From positions 24,705,001 through 24,769,000 of the forward strand of contig CM060843.1 in assembly GCA_030762175.1 (NCBI GenBank): DNA of 64,000 nt, given 5' to 3'. Origin of the DNA: Metallyticus violacea. Taxonomy: Eukaryota; Arthropoda; Insecta; Mantodea; Metallyticidae. The notes beneath the pieces are model-generated. The model made no database searches. It saw nothing but the letters and a program-made list of their open reading frames with translations, and was not told the DNA's origin. The number at the start of each line of letters is the position of its first letter. Positions within the stretch are counted from its first letter, which is position 1. This document shows, one piece after another, positions 1-11,229 of this stretch. The translations under genes were made by a program, and so were the position numbers.

Positions 1-1911
1 CAAATGTGACAAAGAATGTGGCATTGTCTTTGGTTCATAAAAAATTGTAGGTATTTCACATTTTATTTTTCCGTTTCTATAAGGGATATTGGAATTAAAT
101 TTTTTGTTGATTTTTAAAAATTCTTATGTATTATAAAATAAAGGTTATTCACTTATGCTATGAAACATTTTAAATTATAAATTCCAAAAATGTTCATTGT
201 TAGATTTAAATAAAAAAGAATGCAAAAAGTATAAAACTATTCCCATGATTTTGAATTCCTTTCTTATTGTAAAGGAAAAATCTAAAATTTTTATAAACTT
301 ACTCAAATTAAAATTTGTATTGTAAAAGTGTACGGTAAATTTATTTTCTGAAATTTGAAATATAAACACAAATTTTCCCCATTATAATATTTACAGTTTT
401 TATAATAAAGATTGTTGACTCCATAAAGAGAGTGCCATCAAATTTTCATGTAATTCTCTTGGGAAATGATAGAAGTTATGATAAAAATGGATTGAAAAAT
501 AAAATGGGCGATAAATTTACAAATTAATGTAACAAGTTTTTAGTTCATCTTACAGAAGACCTTTTACTGTATTAATTAATTATCTTTAAATTCACGTTTC
601 TTCTTTAGCACCTAAACAAATTGATAAATAAATATTGTCACCATGTACTACAACTTTCAAAACAAACAACAAAACAACTGAACTATTACTTCGAATTTGA
701 TCAGGTATGCCATTCTGCTAGCAGGGTCGTCACTCTACTAAAATAAAATAAATTCAGCGACAGTACGACATTTAAACCAATAAGTTATGAATAACTTAAA
801 AGGGGAAGGACATTGCGGATGCTGATTTAAAGGTCCAACTTGATCGTACGCTAAAATGTTTTTGTGCACAACTCGGCTAATTTTATAGACATTGAAATAA
901 TTATTTGACAGACTTGAAGCTCAAAGTTTGATTTCAATTTACATGCAACAGATTAAAAATATATTTATAAACCCTTAAAATTAACCAAATTCCTGTTTTG
1001 GTAAAAGAATGTTATATACTTATCACACACAAAATATACATTGTTTATTTAATCATAACACAACATAATGCATTCAAATTATTCGCCACATATAAATGTT
1101 ACAGGTTTTTCAGCAGATAGGTTCAGAAGGCAGACCTTTCTTACGTTTTTGTAAACGTCTTACATCATTAGGTGTAATACGTTGGAGCGGTATTTATGAG
1201 TGGTGCAGGGATAATTTCATTAATTTTTTTAATTAAATGGTGGGGCTGATGTGGATTAATTATGGGTAGGGATAAATTGGATCTCACGGTTTTATCACAC
1301 CCGGGTGAGGAGAATGGAATGGAGGCTCCACTGAAAGTGTAGAGGAGAGGAACCGTATATTTTATTATTCCTGTGACTGGTGAGTAAGGAAGATGCGGAA
1401 GTATCCTCGTTCTCTGTTTAATCTTCTGGCATTTCCTGCTTCTCCTGGCCCATACCTCCATGTATACCAGTGTTGAGAACGTCTCAACATCAAGAGTTGC
1501 CTTTGTGAATAGTGGTGTTTTAGTCGCGGACAGGGAAAAGGGGAATGGGAAGAGATTCAGCACTCGAAGTGAGGATACAATGACGTCACTCTAATAGTGA
1601 TCTAACTGCACAAGTTTGAAAAAAAAAAACTCTAAGGGTATTTATTTTCATGCAACCACCCTATTCAATAACCTTGGCAAGATTTACCCTAGAACCCTGG
1701 TTTATGATTTTAAACAGGATCCTCTCGACCTTGGATTTGTTTGTAGGGAACTTTTACGACCTCTTCGCACCCTAGCTCTATTCAATACTTAACAACTAAG
1801 GCTCAAAGATTTTTATCGAGGGGGAAAATATCAAAGTTACAGCTATTTTTCCTTCTCTGGTTATCCTAGCTGGTTTCCAAAATGAACAAACTAAAACTCC
1901 TGATTACAATC

Positions 1912-1952
<41 letters not shown>

Positions 1953-2200
1953 TAATTAGATTAATAGTTAAAATTTAAATGTGAATATTTAATTCAAGGA
2001 GCCTTTGTTGGCCGAAAACTGCTCCAACATTCACACAATTTCTCAGTAAAGTCAAGGTCCCAAAGTCAGTTAACTAGTTAACTATTAACTGTTTAGTTCA
2101 GATTCATTTTAATATAAATTGATGAAAATAGTCTTCTCTTGAGCTAAATATAGCCCCTAACTCTCTGATAAACATTTACAAAAATTTTACGGAATTGTTT
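1..2200. other. AT-rich non-coding DNA with a short ATT microsatellite
   Basis: No gene recognised. The stretch is AT-rich with frequent stops in all frames. A run of ATT trinucleotides lies at about 1912-1950. One 131-codon open frame on the minus strand (1563 down to 1168) has unremarkable composition, no recognised domain and no homolog elsewhere in the window; it is listed separately. Confidence 0.6.
1168..1563 (-). CDS. Unrecognised 131-codon open frame, probably not a gene
   Basis: The longest open frame in the first 25 kb. It starts with ATG and would encode a basic protein rich in Pro, Ser, Thr and Ile. I see no signal peptide, membrane segment, zinc finger or catalytic motif. There is no recognisable promoter or splice context and no neighbouring frame that would extend it. 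Local base composition is slightly richer in G+C than its flanks, which lengthens chance open frames. It may be a fragment of an unrecognised repeat. I list it only because of its length. Confidence 0.12.
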   Translation of the reverse strand: MLNLFPFPFSLSATKTPLFTKATLDVETFSTLVYMEVWARRSRKCQKIKQRTRILPHLPYSPVTGIIKYTVPLLYTFSGASIPFSSPGCDKTVRSNLSLPIINPHQPHHLIKKINEIIPAPLINTAPTYYT

Positions 2201-2224
2201 CTTCTTATGAGTTTTTTAAAAAAT

Positions 2225-2480
2225 TTCGGTCATTTAATTCTTCACGGAAGTGGTTTAGCTTTGCTGCTCTCTTAGATTAGACATCTTTGATAATTCCATA
2301 CAAGGAAAAGGCATATGGGTTCATTCCACAATTATTTCTCGTCTACCTGTCACTAGGTGAAATTGGCTGAACTTTCCTTACTTATGTAGCGCAATGTGGA
2401 GGAGCACCATCTTGTTGCGAATGGAAATAAATGCCTTCAATGTCGAATTATTTCTTATTTCGGGAGGTATCAACATTTTT
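2225..2480 (-). pseudogene. Tc1/mariner-superfamily DDE transposase relic
   Basis: Read on the minus strand, the segment around 2400-2425 gives QQDGAPPH, the block around the second catalytic aspartate of many insect Tc1/mariner-like transposases. Downstream, around 2285-2320, comes FSLYGIIKDV, a degenerate form of the DFFLWG-LKD block that follows the third catalytic acid. Stops lie between and after the blocks. No terminal inverted repeats were found. What I see are the two motifs in the right order and spacing; family assignment beyond the superfamily is inference. Confidence 0.55.
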
Positions 2481-3065
2481 TCCAGAGACAGTGCTTTAAT
2501 AAGATGGGCTAATGATATAATAAGGAACAAGAATGATGACGTATTTCGCTGGAACTGACATTGCAGTTATCAAGCTGCTTATTTATGCTACATTGATGTA
2601 GTACACGGAAGGAATGAAGTATGTGATAGTCCGTGTATAAAAACATCCCATTTCTGCAACCTTTTTTATTATATATTGAGTGCTCTTAGAGAGTGGGTAT
2701 AGAGTAAACATTTTGTTTAATTATTCTCTATTTATTTATAAAAACACTTTAAGTTATTAATACTATGGAAAATAGGAAATATAGTTTCTGATATACGAAA
2801 GTAACATTGGCAAAGCTGGGGAATAGCCAGATACATCCTGGTAGTACATTACGTTACAGACGAAACCGATAATATACGCTCGAAACTAGGTGAGATGAGG
2901 CGAGGTTATTAAGGTTAGTCCCGCACTTTACACTTGCTATAAGCGCTAGCCCAAAATAATTGTCAAAGGAGCTCAGTTACTTGCATTACGCTAATGACCA
3001 GATCTGTTAACAAGCGCCCTTAAATAAACCAAACCCATTGCATTACTTACCCAGTTAATGTAGTT

Positions 3066-3347
3066 TTTTTTAGTAGTGTTTAACGCCCGTTCTTACTACT
3101 GAGGCACCGCAGGCGGTGGACACTGATGATACATGAGATGAAATGATAAATTGGGAAAGGATATTTTTTAAGGAAGGAAGCGTTCCAGGCCTAAGTTTAG
3201 GGTACCTCCCCGGCATTTGCCATTTATGAGGACTGAGTAAAACCTGGAAAAAAACCCAGTCAGGGAGGACGGTCCTGGCGGGATTCGAATCCCAGACCTC
3301 CCGCTCACGAGTCCGCGTCTTAACGATCTCGGTCACCCCTGGCGGTA
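3066..3347 (-). mobile_element. SINE-A (tRNA-derived), copy 1
   Basis: Minus-strand copy of the commonest repeat in this window. The family has a tRNA-like head with A-box (GTGGCCGAGGTCGTTAAGG) and B-box (GGTTCGAATCCC), a conserved body (TCCCTGACTGAGG, TTCCAGGTTTTCCTCAGTCC, CTTAGGCCTGGAACG) and a tail ending near GGCGTTAAACAC. Here the head is at the right end (about 3270-3346). An 11-bp target duplication, TTAATGTAGTT at 3055-3065 and TTAACGTAGTT at 3348-3358 with one mismatch, brackets it, so the insertion is essentially full length. Confidence 0.9.
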
Positions 3348-3966
3348 TTAACGTAGTTGTGACGTCAATTGTTAACATATAATGAATTTACAAAACTGAG
3401 GGCCTGTTTAATTACAAATGAGCATCCAAATGAAAAACTGAATCTGCCAGTCTGGATCCCCTTCAATCAAAGCTGGTAATAATTTTGGTTTTTATCTCCC
3501 TCAGAACACTTACACAACCGTTTCTGCCTTTCTGAAATTCATCGTACGCCCCTCTTATCGATTTGTGTACACTAAACAGGTGCTTGAGCCACTGTTTGAA
3601 CATTTTCATCAATACGTGCAATTCTAGGCCTCTCTTGGTTTTCCAAACATGTTTTTATTTTTCAATAGCGTAGTGAGTAAAATTTATCAGGACTATTTCA
3701 CGAAAAAAATAAGAATTTAAATATAATTCCCCTAAACTTGGCTTACAAAATTGTAATAATTGTGTATCTGTATTATAAATATTTACTCTTTTCAAGCCAT
3801 CTTACAAAAGACGAATGTTGCTTGTCAGTAACCCAATAAGGAAGAGTCAAATGTGGGTTTAGAAAATAATTTTATGAAGAGAGTAATGTGCACACTTCAA
3901 GCAAAGAAAAAACTGAATTAACATAACAAAACCGAATTCACACAAACAGAAAATGATGAGCACTAA

Positions 3967-4212
3967 TCACCTTAGACTTTTACAGTTACAACAGTTGCTC
4001 CAAAGCCAACCATCGGCGTCGATACGCTTCTGAGTACGTTGAACTACTGATTGAGCAACGTTTGCGAAAGTGTCCTCGGCGATCGCAACACATGCCGTTT
4101 CAATTTCTTCCCGAAGTGTTGTCAGTGTAACTGGTTTTCTACGGTTTACATCCTTAAGAATCCCCATAGGTAGAAGTCCAACAGCAATTCTGCTCTGTGC
4201 ACACGTCTCCAT
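3967..4212 (-). pseudogene. Truncated transposase C-terminus of the 3.9-kb element
   Basis: An 81-codon remnant. The residues after GILKDV match, with substitutions, the C-terminal frame at 44873-44676 (REEIETA, EDTFANVAQS, VQRTQ, DA), so both derive from one transposase. In this family the block follows the third catalytic acid. The N-terminal helix-turn-helix part is separated and the DDE core is missing, which leaves no function. The residues after WLWSNCCNC are read-through into subterminal sequence. Confidence 0.65.
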
Positions 4213-4474
4213 TGCCTTTGAGCTTCAACAACATTCTCGGTTTTCCAATAACACCTCAAAATTGCTTTCCGCTGTTTAAACGATTATTTTGGCTCCATTT
4301 TGTTGTAGCAACGCTAGCATAACGTAATGTCACATCAGTTTACAAAACATCATACGATATTCTTGACTTCATTTATTCATTGTTGATTTACGATAATCTT
4401 GGCTTCATTGTTCATTGTTGATTTACCTGTGACGTAGCAACGGTATCAATGTATGTGAGTCACATCTGTTTACA

Positions 4475-4761
4475 GACCGCCACGGGTGGCCGAGGTCGTT
4501 AAGGTGCGGCCTCGTGAAAGGGAGGTCTGGGGTTCGAATCTCGCCAGGACCGTCCTCCCTGACTGAGGTTGTCTCCAGGTTTTCCTCAGTCATAAATGGC
4601 AAATGCAGGGGAAGTACCCTAAACTTATGCCTGGAACGCTTCCTCCTTAAAAAAAAAAAAAAGATCCTTGCCCAATATATCATTTCATCTCATGTATCAT
4701 CTGTGTTCATCGCCTGTGGTTGCTCAGTAGTATAAAACGGATGTTAAATACCATTAAAAAA
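4475..4761 (+). mobile_element. SINE-A, copy 2, inserted in the 3.9-kb transposon
   Basis: Plus-strand SINE-A with tRNA-like head (4479-4555), body and a poly-A-containing region at 4648-4662. A perfect 11-bp target duplication ATCTGTTTACA lies at 4464-4474 and 4762-4772. The duplicated bases belong to the subterminal part of the host transposon, also present at 45.2-45.4 kb. So the SINE landed in an already resident element. Confidence 0.92.
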
Positions 4762-5400
4762 ATCTGTTTACATACTACACACTGCTGTTGTTTTTCGGTC
4801 CAACTTTGAAATTTATTAAATAGATATTTACTGTGAAAGCGTGTATACATTTTGGCACCCTCTGTATGTATATATATGAACACCTACCTACCTGTCTATT
4901 CAGAAAACGTGAGACTGAAATGGACGAAAGTCAACTATTAAAATCATTACCGTTCGATTTGCTAATACCAACTGAGAAAAACAAAATAGAGATATATTTT
5001 ACCATTCTGAACAACGTGTTTATTAAAGTTTATGGTTGCTTAGGCAAATATTGTCACATAATTTACAAAATAATTTCACATTGTTTGGCTGACTACACAT
5101 TAAGTTGATTAAATGCACAATTATTGGAAAGAAAAATATCAAATTTGAGTCGAATGCTGGCAAAAGTGACCACTTTTGGCTACACTGACCAGAAGGTAAA
5201 TGCACTTCGTGCGGTTTAGGGATTTGGTAAAACTTTAAGATAATTTCATTGCGTTATCAGAATGTGATGGGTCAAAATTCAAACTTATATTTCATTGCAT
5301 TGGTAAATTTTATGATGACGTCAAATATATTAAATAGTCATAGAGATTTAATCAACACGAATATTGATATTTTTAAGCAAAAATAATTTAGCAATAAAAC

Positions 5401-5706
5401 ATACGTGATAGTCTAGTAGTAGCGTTTGCGACTGCTGATCCGAAGGTTCTAGGTTCGAATCCCGGTGTGTATGTGTATGTAAGTTTTTTTTCGGAGTTTT
5501 CCCTTACCATTAGAAGGTGAAGCCAAATAGCTTTAAGAAGTCAAGGACTCCGAGCTCAAATTGCCCATCATTAATACATTTCATCTCATTCATCCCTACC
5601 GACTTACCTCCATATTATTCAGTTCATAATCTACAGACGTCGGAAGAAGACCAATGCGGTCAAAGCGACAATAAATAAAAGATTTAAAAATACAAAAATA
5701 TACGTG
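5401..5706 (+). mobile_element. SINE-C (a different tRNA-headed SINE)
   Basis: The head at about 5408-5465 has an A-box-like TAGTCTAGTAGTAGCG and a perfect B-box GGTTCGAATCCC, but its body is unlike SINE-A or SINE-B. The body includes TTTCGGAGTTTTCCCTTACC and a stretch ending AATGCGGTCAAAGCGACAAT, followed by an ATAAATAAAAG tail. A short direct repeat ATACGTG at 5401-5407 and 5700-5706, extendable to 11 bp with one mismatch, is the likely target duplication. No second copy was seen in this window. Confidence 0.7.
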
Positions 5707-5978
5707 GGTTAATAAAATAATGAGTATTATTAGCCCAATTTTTTTCTTTACATTATGATTTTCTCTTCATAGGGAAAATTACATCACTATGCATAATAAA
5801 CGTGCAAGGAAACCATTACTTCAATACTTTAGCTTTTAGGACATTTTGTATATCGCGCGCTTGTGTTTATTAACTATATCACAATACTTTCAGAGATTGT
5901 AGAGATGTTTTGGACAAGAATTTGTAAAACGGAATTTATGGTACACGAAGAAGCATATCGTAAGATGACAAAAAGTTG

Positions 5979-6020
5979 TTTTATTTATTTACGGACGCTC
6001 TTTAACATCTCAGGTCATCA
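5979..6020 (-). mobile_element. SINE-B tail, left part of an interrupted minus-strand copy
   Basis: The bases TTTACGGACGCTC and TTTAACATCTCAGGTCATCA are the reversed 3' end of SINE-B. The rest of the same copy resumes at about 6325 after a plus-strand SINE-B. See the nested-insertion finding. Confidence 0.8.
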
Positions 6021-6324
6021 TAGTCGGTCCTGGTGGTGAAGTGGTAACCATACTTGCCTTCTAAACCCAAGACCGCGGGTCAAACCCGGCCAGGATCGAT
6101 GGCTTTTTTTCCGGCGTAAAAATCCTAAGTATAGCTTCCTTCGGAAGGGAAGCAAAGCAGTCGGTCCCGTGTCGTACATTTACGGCACGAAAAAGAACCT
6201 CAAACCTGATAGAAGAGACCTCTGAGCAAAATTTGTCGGCCGTTTCACGCCCTGAATTGAATGGGACGCGGATGACCTGAGATGTTAAAGTGTGTCCGTA
6301 ATAAAACAAATCAATCAATCAATC
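6021..6324 (+). mobile_element. SINE-B, copy 1, full length, nested in another SINE-B
   Basis: SINE-B is the second abundant tRNA-derived family. The head is GTCGGTCCTGGTGGTGTAG with a CTTGCCTTCTAAACCCAAG anticodon-arm-like stretch and a B-box-like GGGTTCGAACCCGG. The body includes AAAATCCTAAGTATGGCTTC, ACATTTACGGCACGAAAAAG and GCCTCTGAGCAAAATTTGTC, and the tail is TTAAAGAGCGTCCGTAAAT plus AATC repeats. This copy runs from head to (AATC)n tail. Flanking ATCTCAGG on both sides (about 6008 and 6322) is the probable target duplication within the older copy. Confidence 0.88.
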
Positions 6325-6530
6325 TCAGGCTCAGCGTCCCATCCAATTCAGGGAATGAAACGGCCGACAAATTTTGCTCAGATGCTTCTTCTTTCAGACT
6401 TGAGGTTTTTTACGTGCCGTAAATCTACGACCGGGTCCACGGTTTTACTTCCTTTCCGAAGGAAGCCATATTTAGAATTTTTACACTAAAAAAAATTATC
6501 GACCCTGGCCGGGGTTGAACCCGCGATTAA
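6325..6530 (-). mobile_element. SINE-B, right part of the interrupted minus-strand copy
   Basis: Continues the copy that begins at 5979: CAGCGTCCCATCCAATTCAGG through CCTGGCCGGGGTTGAACCCG. The tRNA-like head is cut off at about 6530 (CGCGAT), so the A-box half is missing. Confidence 0.8.
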
Positions 6531-6837
6531 GAAATTGAAATTAGATGATGATAATCAGTGTTTAAGAAAATGCAATAAAAATTTGACTTGAAAGTCTTCA
6601 AATCTGCTTCGAGAGCGGAGAAATCTCGCTTTTCAATAGATCATAATTGTATTTAAGCTTTAATACTTTAACATGTCTACAATACCGGACTAATCATATG
6701 ACAGTGTGGCACTGAAAAGACGTTAGCTGATTTATCGTGTTATGTAGCTTAGTCTTCACAATGGTTTTCACACTTCTTTTGATCGCAACCCCCATGTAGA
6801 TGTCTCGAGTTCTAAGATTTAAAATCCTAAATTTGTA

Positions 6838-7310
6838 TCTTATATAAGATCCAGGGAATTACTTTGAAGGAAAAATGCCTATAGCGTTAATAAATCAGTT
6901 ATCTCAGACAACAGAGTTCGCACAAATAGTTACCAGAGGCAAATGGCAATCGGGCGGTCACGTCGCAAGAATACAGGACAATAGGTGGACCTAAAAATCT
7001 CTATTTTGGACCCCGGATAGGAAAAAGGACTCAAGGCAGACCCAGAAAAAGACGGACAGACCTCTTCAAGGAACATGTAGGTTCAGTTTGGTCAAGAGTA
7101 ACAAGAAGAAGAGAAAATGGAAATGTCTCGAGAAACAACTAGTGCAGTGAGAAATGGAGTAACCAAAGAACAAATCAGTCAGTGTCTTAAACAGCACGCG
7201 AACAACTAGCGTGGAATAGCTCACCACGTTAGGAAAAAACGAGCTTTCCGTACTTGTTAGGACATCTTTACCCTTATGGGACACAATAGGCAATCTTTAT
7301 CTTATATATA
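6838..7310 (+). mobile_element. RTE-like LINE 3' end, 5'-truncated copy 1
   Basis: Shares long collinear blocks with 24.69-25.15 kb, for example AACAAATCAGTCAGTGTCTT and TTATGGGACACAATAG. Conceptual translation with frame changes contains GHVARIQDNRW, IGKRT and GRPRK patterns. These resemble the C-terminal tail of reverse transcriptases from RTE-clade non-LTR retrotransposons. The copy ends in a short CTTTATCTTATATATA tract instead of a long poly-A, as RTE elements do. The reverse transcriptase core is absent and the frame is broken. Confidence 0.65.
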
Positions 7311-7678
7311 TAGGTTGTTCATCGCTGATTTAAAAAGTTTTAAGATATAAAAAAAACAACCATTTGCTTTTTCAATGTATTCTTACAAAATAATGATAGT
7401 TATAAAAATTGTAATGCATTTAAAAAGTTCACGATAAAGGAACCTTTAAGATCTTACTTTATCCTCGATCAATGAGAAATTTTCTGTATTATAAGTAAAT
7501 TAACACTTTTTATGTTCAAATGCTGTTTGTACATTTCTTTTGGTATGATTTGCGGTACGCTTGGTTCACCATATCTGATATCTTTTGATTGAATATACAA
7601 TATTAAGCGCATAAAACATTAATAGTGATAATAATTAACAATATATGGTGCAGCATTATTCATTAATTTTAATATGAG

Positions 7679-8895
7679 ATGGAATGCTATATTTCGCTTA
7701 CAAATCCGGATATATCGGACGTAAAGGAGAATGTTATATTTTTAGTTCTGTTTCTACATGTTCCAAATTATTTTATACTTGGTGGTTTAGTTAAACGAGT
7801 GCAGAGAATAATTTTTCATACACGTCGTAAGTTGTTACGCAAGGCATCAAGTACTTTCATGACATTTAAAAATGGACCAGTTTACAGCAAGAATGAGAAA
7901 CTGAAATACCAAGGGAAAGAAATAGAAAGTGTACAAAAGTTTCTTATCTAGGTGTAACTCCAAGTTAAACGGAAGATGGATTAAACAAATAGCGCCATGG
8001 TAAGCTCTGTTGTGTTCTATGGCTCTGAGATAGGGGAGCTGGAAGAAAATGGACCGACTGAGCAAAGTGCCCACTTTGAGGTTATACGGGAATTTAGGCG
8101 CTATGAAGACAATATGCACTGCAAAGTTAGAACAATTAAACATTGTTTACTCATAATAAATGGGTATCGCACAATGTTGAGTGATTGGTGTCATAAACAT
8201 CAAATTAGTGATTAGAATCAAAGATACTGGGCAGTGAAAATTGGGATAGGATGGATGTGGAAGAAGGGAGCAAGGATTTTTAATTGTATTTGGAAGAAAG
8301 TACAAAGAAGGCTTAAGAAATTAACCAACAAATGATAAAGGCAGAGAGAAAATTTAGTTCAAGCTACGAGTTCAAAATCAGATGGAGCAGATATATATTC
8401 TTTGAATTCTCAAAATAGATCGGGTCTAGAGTGGATTAGATTAGGGGGCATGGAAAGTGACGAAAACAATAGATAAAGATGGACAGAGAATATATGCTTT
8501 TGTGGTGACCGAGAAAACTGCCAGTACATTCTAATGGACTGCTCGGGTACCGAACAATATGCGCTTGGAGCTAAGTTTGATAAGTCGAATAGGAATAGGT
8601 TAGCATGTTGGGACCTGTTTTCACAGGAAGCTTGTTTCTTCTATGCAAAGTGTGTGGAATTGGGAGTGCTTTGTTGAATTAGACAGACTTTTTGAGTCTG
8701 AATGTGCACCCATATTTATGAACCTATGCTTAGGTAACAATAATTGGAAATTTATTTAATTTGAAGTGGAAGTTCATTTTCTCTATAAAGTCTGTGTAAT
8801 TAATGGCATGTACGGTCAAAATACACATGCGAAGGCTGTTGTACAGACATGTTTGTAAATAATGAACGTTACTACTACTACTACTACCACCATTT
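7679..8895 (+). mobile_element. Non-LTR retrotransposon (LINE) 3' fragment, second family
   Basis: On the plus strand, disconnected frames give KLKYQGKEIESVQKFL (about 7900), VVFYGSEI (about 8010) and RSGLEWIRLGG followed by CFCGDRENCQYILMDC (about 8415-8545). The order resembles the reverse transcriptase thumb region and the C-terminal cysteine-containing tail of non-LTR elements. A 3' untranslated stretch ends in TAC repeats at 8870-8891. Several stops make it a pseudogene. The clade is not assigned. Confidence 0.6.
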
Positions 8896-11225
8896 GCATG
8901 TCCTTCTTTTATAGTCCAAGAATATTTGGGTCTTGCATTCTCGGCCTACGTAGTTTGCTGCAGAAAGATGCATGCTGTAGCCAGGGCAACTATGCCTGGT
9001 TCAAGTTTTCGCCTTGAAACCTCCCTTTGAAGCTAATAGTCAACTTCAGCTTTTATCTAATTTACTTTATCTGAATAAATACATATCGTCATTTTGTATA
9101 ATCGTTCGTTTTCATATAATTCGTTGTTTTTAGTTATATATTCAAGAATATATGCTGTTATCACCACTCTAATGGTTTGTGGACCCCCAGGAGGGCGACA
9201 GATTGTGAATTTGGAGTTCGTAGATTCGAGTCCTGCTGATTAGATTATTTATTTGTTATGTTATGATGAAGTATTCCGATATATAATATGAAAGTAATCA
9301 GCGATATTGGAACACGATGTCAATGATCCGCTTTTACTTAACGCCAGTATCATATGACTGAGCCAAAGAGACATCTCCACAACTTCCATTATTTACTGTG
9401 TGGTATCATTTCGACAAAGCTTCATTAGTCTGTATTGGTCCTCTAGAAGTTTATTTCGTTAATTTTGAAATCTGATGAACAGATCGCAGATTGACTATCT
9501 CAAATTGCTTGCCTAAGACTACTCTGCATTCTATGATATTGTCATGGAATCTATCAGGCGCGTGTACCATGTCACATAATCTACTTAAAAAAATTTCGTT
9601 CGGCGCTTCCACCATATGTCATGGAATCTACCTGGCGATTCCACCATAATTTCAGGACCCCCTGCTTCGATTCTCCTAAAATACCATTCTATACCTTATT
9701 TAACAAACTGGGAACGTAACTCACGACAATAATCAAATGCAATTCTAAACATCATAAATTAAAATGGGACCATATTGAGGACATATCAGGTTAGTTCAGT
9801 ATTCACTGAAAACACAAACATTATTTAGACATTAATCAAGTTGTTTTATATGAATAGTTAACATATTGTGATCGACGTTAACCAAGATGGCTTCCCGGGA
9901 GCCATGGTGGCACAACCTTTCATCTCGAGCTTCCACACTCGTCTCTGTCTTAAGACCATTAAACAGCGCGCTTCTTCTTCATGTTAAGCATGCATAGACT
10001 CTAACTTTGCTCACCTATTACTTCTCAACTGTGATTTCAATTCTCCAACCGTCTCCACGATACAATACCTTTCCCACATATTGTTAATCACCTATATGCC
10101 ACAATACATCGCGTTGTAGTTCTTTAACACTTGTATATGAATATTTAGGTAGCTCCGAAAAAGAATCCTAGATCGTGCGCTTGCAGGTTATGCGATGTTC
10201 TACTTCATTCTGAATTTTCTCTTTATGCTCTTGCATGCTATTACGGCAGTAGTCTTACATAACAGAACGTATTGCCATGAAATGTATCACAATGTTTTCA
10301 ACACTTAAGATATTGTAATAATGCAATCATTTTATATTAGTAAGAGTGTATTCTAATAATATTAAAATTCAAGGTTAAAATCATCAAGAAACAAATAAGA
10401 ATCCAGTGTGGAAGATCTCACAAGCCTTATATAAGATCAACACTTGTTCTCGTTATAGAAAGTTGTTTTTTTTTTTTCCTTTCTAGTTTTGCAGATTTAT
10501 ACGTTTTTATAAACCTCTTTGTCTTACAAACATTTTTTACACTGGTGCTTTGAGCTAAAGAGAGATTAGGTTGGCTATTTCTTTCATGTATCTCTGAATC
10601 TATTCCGTACGATGAGCACCAATCAATCAAACTGTCTATCCCAAAGATTTGTGCCTCGATGTGCAACTGTTATTACAGTTTCATCTCTTCCGTGTGCCAT
10701 TTTTTGCTTTTTCAATTTATCGACTCAGCGAGCAGATGTTTTGCCATGCTGTTTTGGTGATACGATTGATAGCATAACCAGCCCTCCCCCCTTTTAGATT
10801 ATTATTGTATAGCAGAGAGCGTATCGTTGGGATGGTTATGAAAGACTTGACAGATTTGATGTCAAACTAAACCTTTATAAGCCCATAATCCTGTGCTCAC
10901 TGTAGGCTCCCAAATGGACGCTAAGGGCAAATGAGTGCTAAAATGTTTGTCATAAAATAGGCGACAGAAGCCAAAATAGACAAAAAAAAAAAAAAACCCT
11001 GCTCCTATTGATCCCAAATATACGGAAACATGTTTATTTCTAGCTGACTCTTAAATATATCCACCTAGATAAAAACGCGTTTTGCCTAACTTCCAGGCTC
11101 TGGTTATGACTATGAGAATACAGAACAGGACAGAATCGAAGTAGGAATTAATTTCTTTTCGCGCCACATCATTTTAAAAGTTATCCAAGTTTTAAAAGTT
11201 GTCAAAAACCGGTTTAAACTATATT
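8896..11225. other. Unassigned AT-rich DNA
   Basis: No gene seen. A weak tRNA-like B-box (AGATTCGAGTCCTG) lies at about 9222-9236 without an acceptable cloverleaf. Part of 11.02-11.11 kb matches a short repeat also found at 52.3, 53.3 and 56.6 kb. Short minus-strand frames near 10.4-10.7 kb look like chance openings. Confidence 0.5.
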
Positions 11226-11229
11226 TGGC

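Larger units (their letters stand above)
3877..4864 (-). mobile_element. DUF4817-type Tc1/mariner-like element, copy 1 (internally deleted)
   Basis: The right end, GTATACATTTTGGCACCCTC, is an inverted copy of the left end of the element at 44.56 kb, and is followed by TA. The left end (about 3877) is degenerate but becomes collinear with the 44.6-kb element from CACACTT at about 3891. On the minus strand a remnant C-terminal frame (4212-3967) carries GILKDVNRRKP and an FANVAQS block. It is fused directly to a piece of the N-terminal domain (the METCAQS start), so the catalytic core is deleted. A SINE-A (4475-4761) interrupts the element. Not autonomous. Confidence 0.75.

Noticed and set aside
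3070..3378. 102-codon minus-strand open frame
   Set aside because: Entirely within and around SINE-A copy 1; the same frame appears at other SINE-A copies (34735-34992).
4479..4555. tRNA-like sequence that could be called a tRNA gene
   Set aside because: It has A- and B-boxes but the acceptor ends do not pair, and it is repeated a dozen times with the same 3' body. It is the head of SINE-A.
6023..6095. tRNA-like sequence with a TCT-containing anticodon loop
   Set aside because: Same reasoning: recurrent, followed by the SINE-B body; not an independent tRNA gene.
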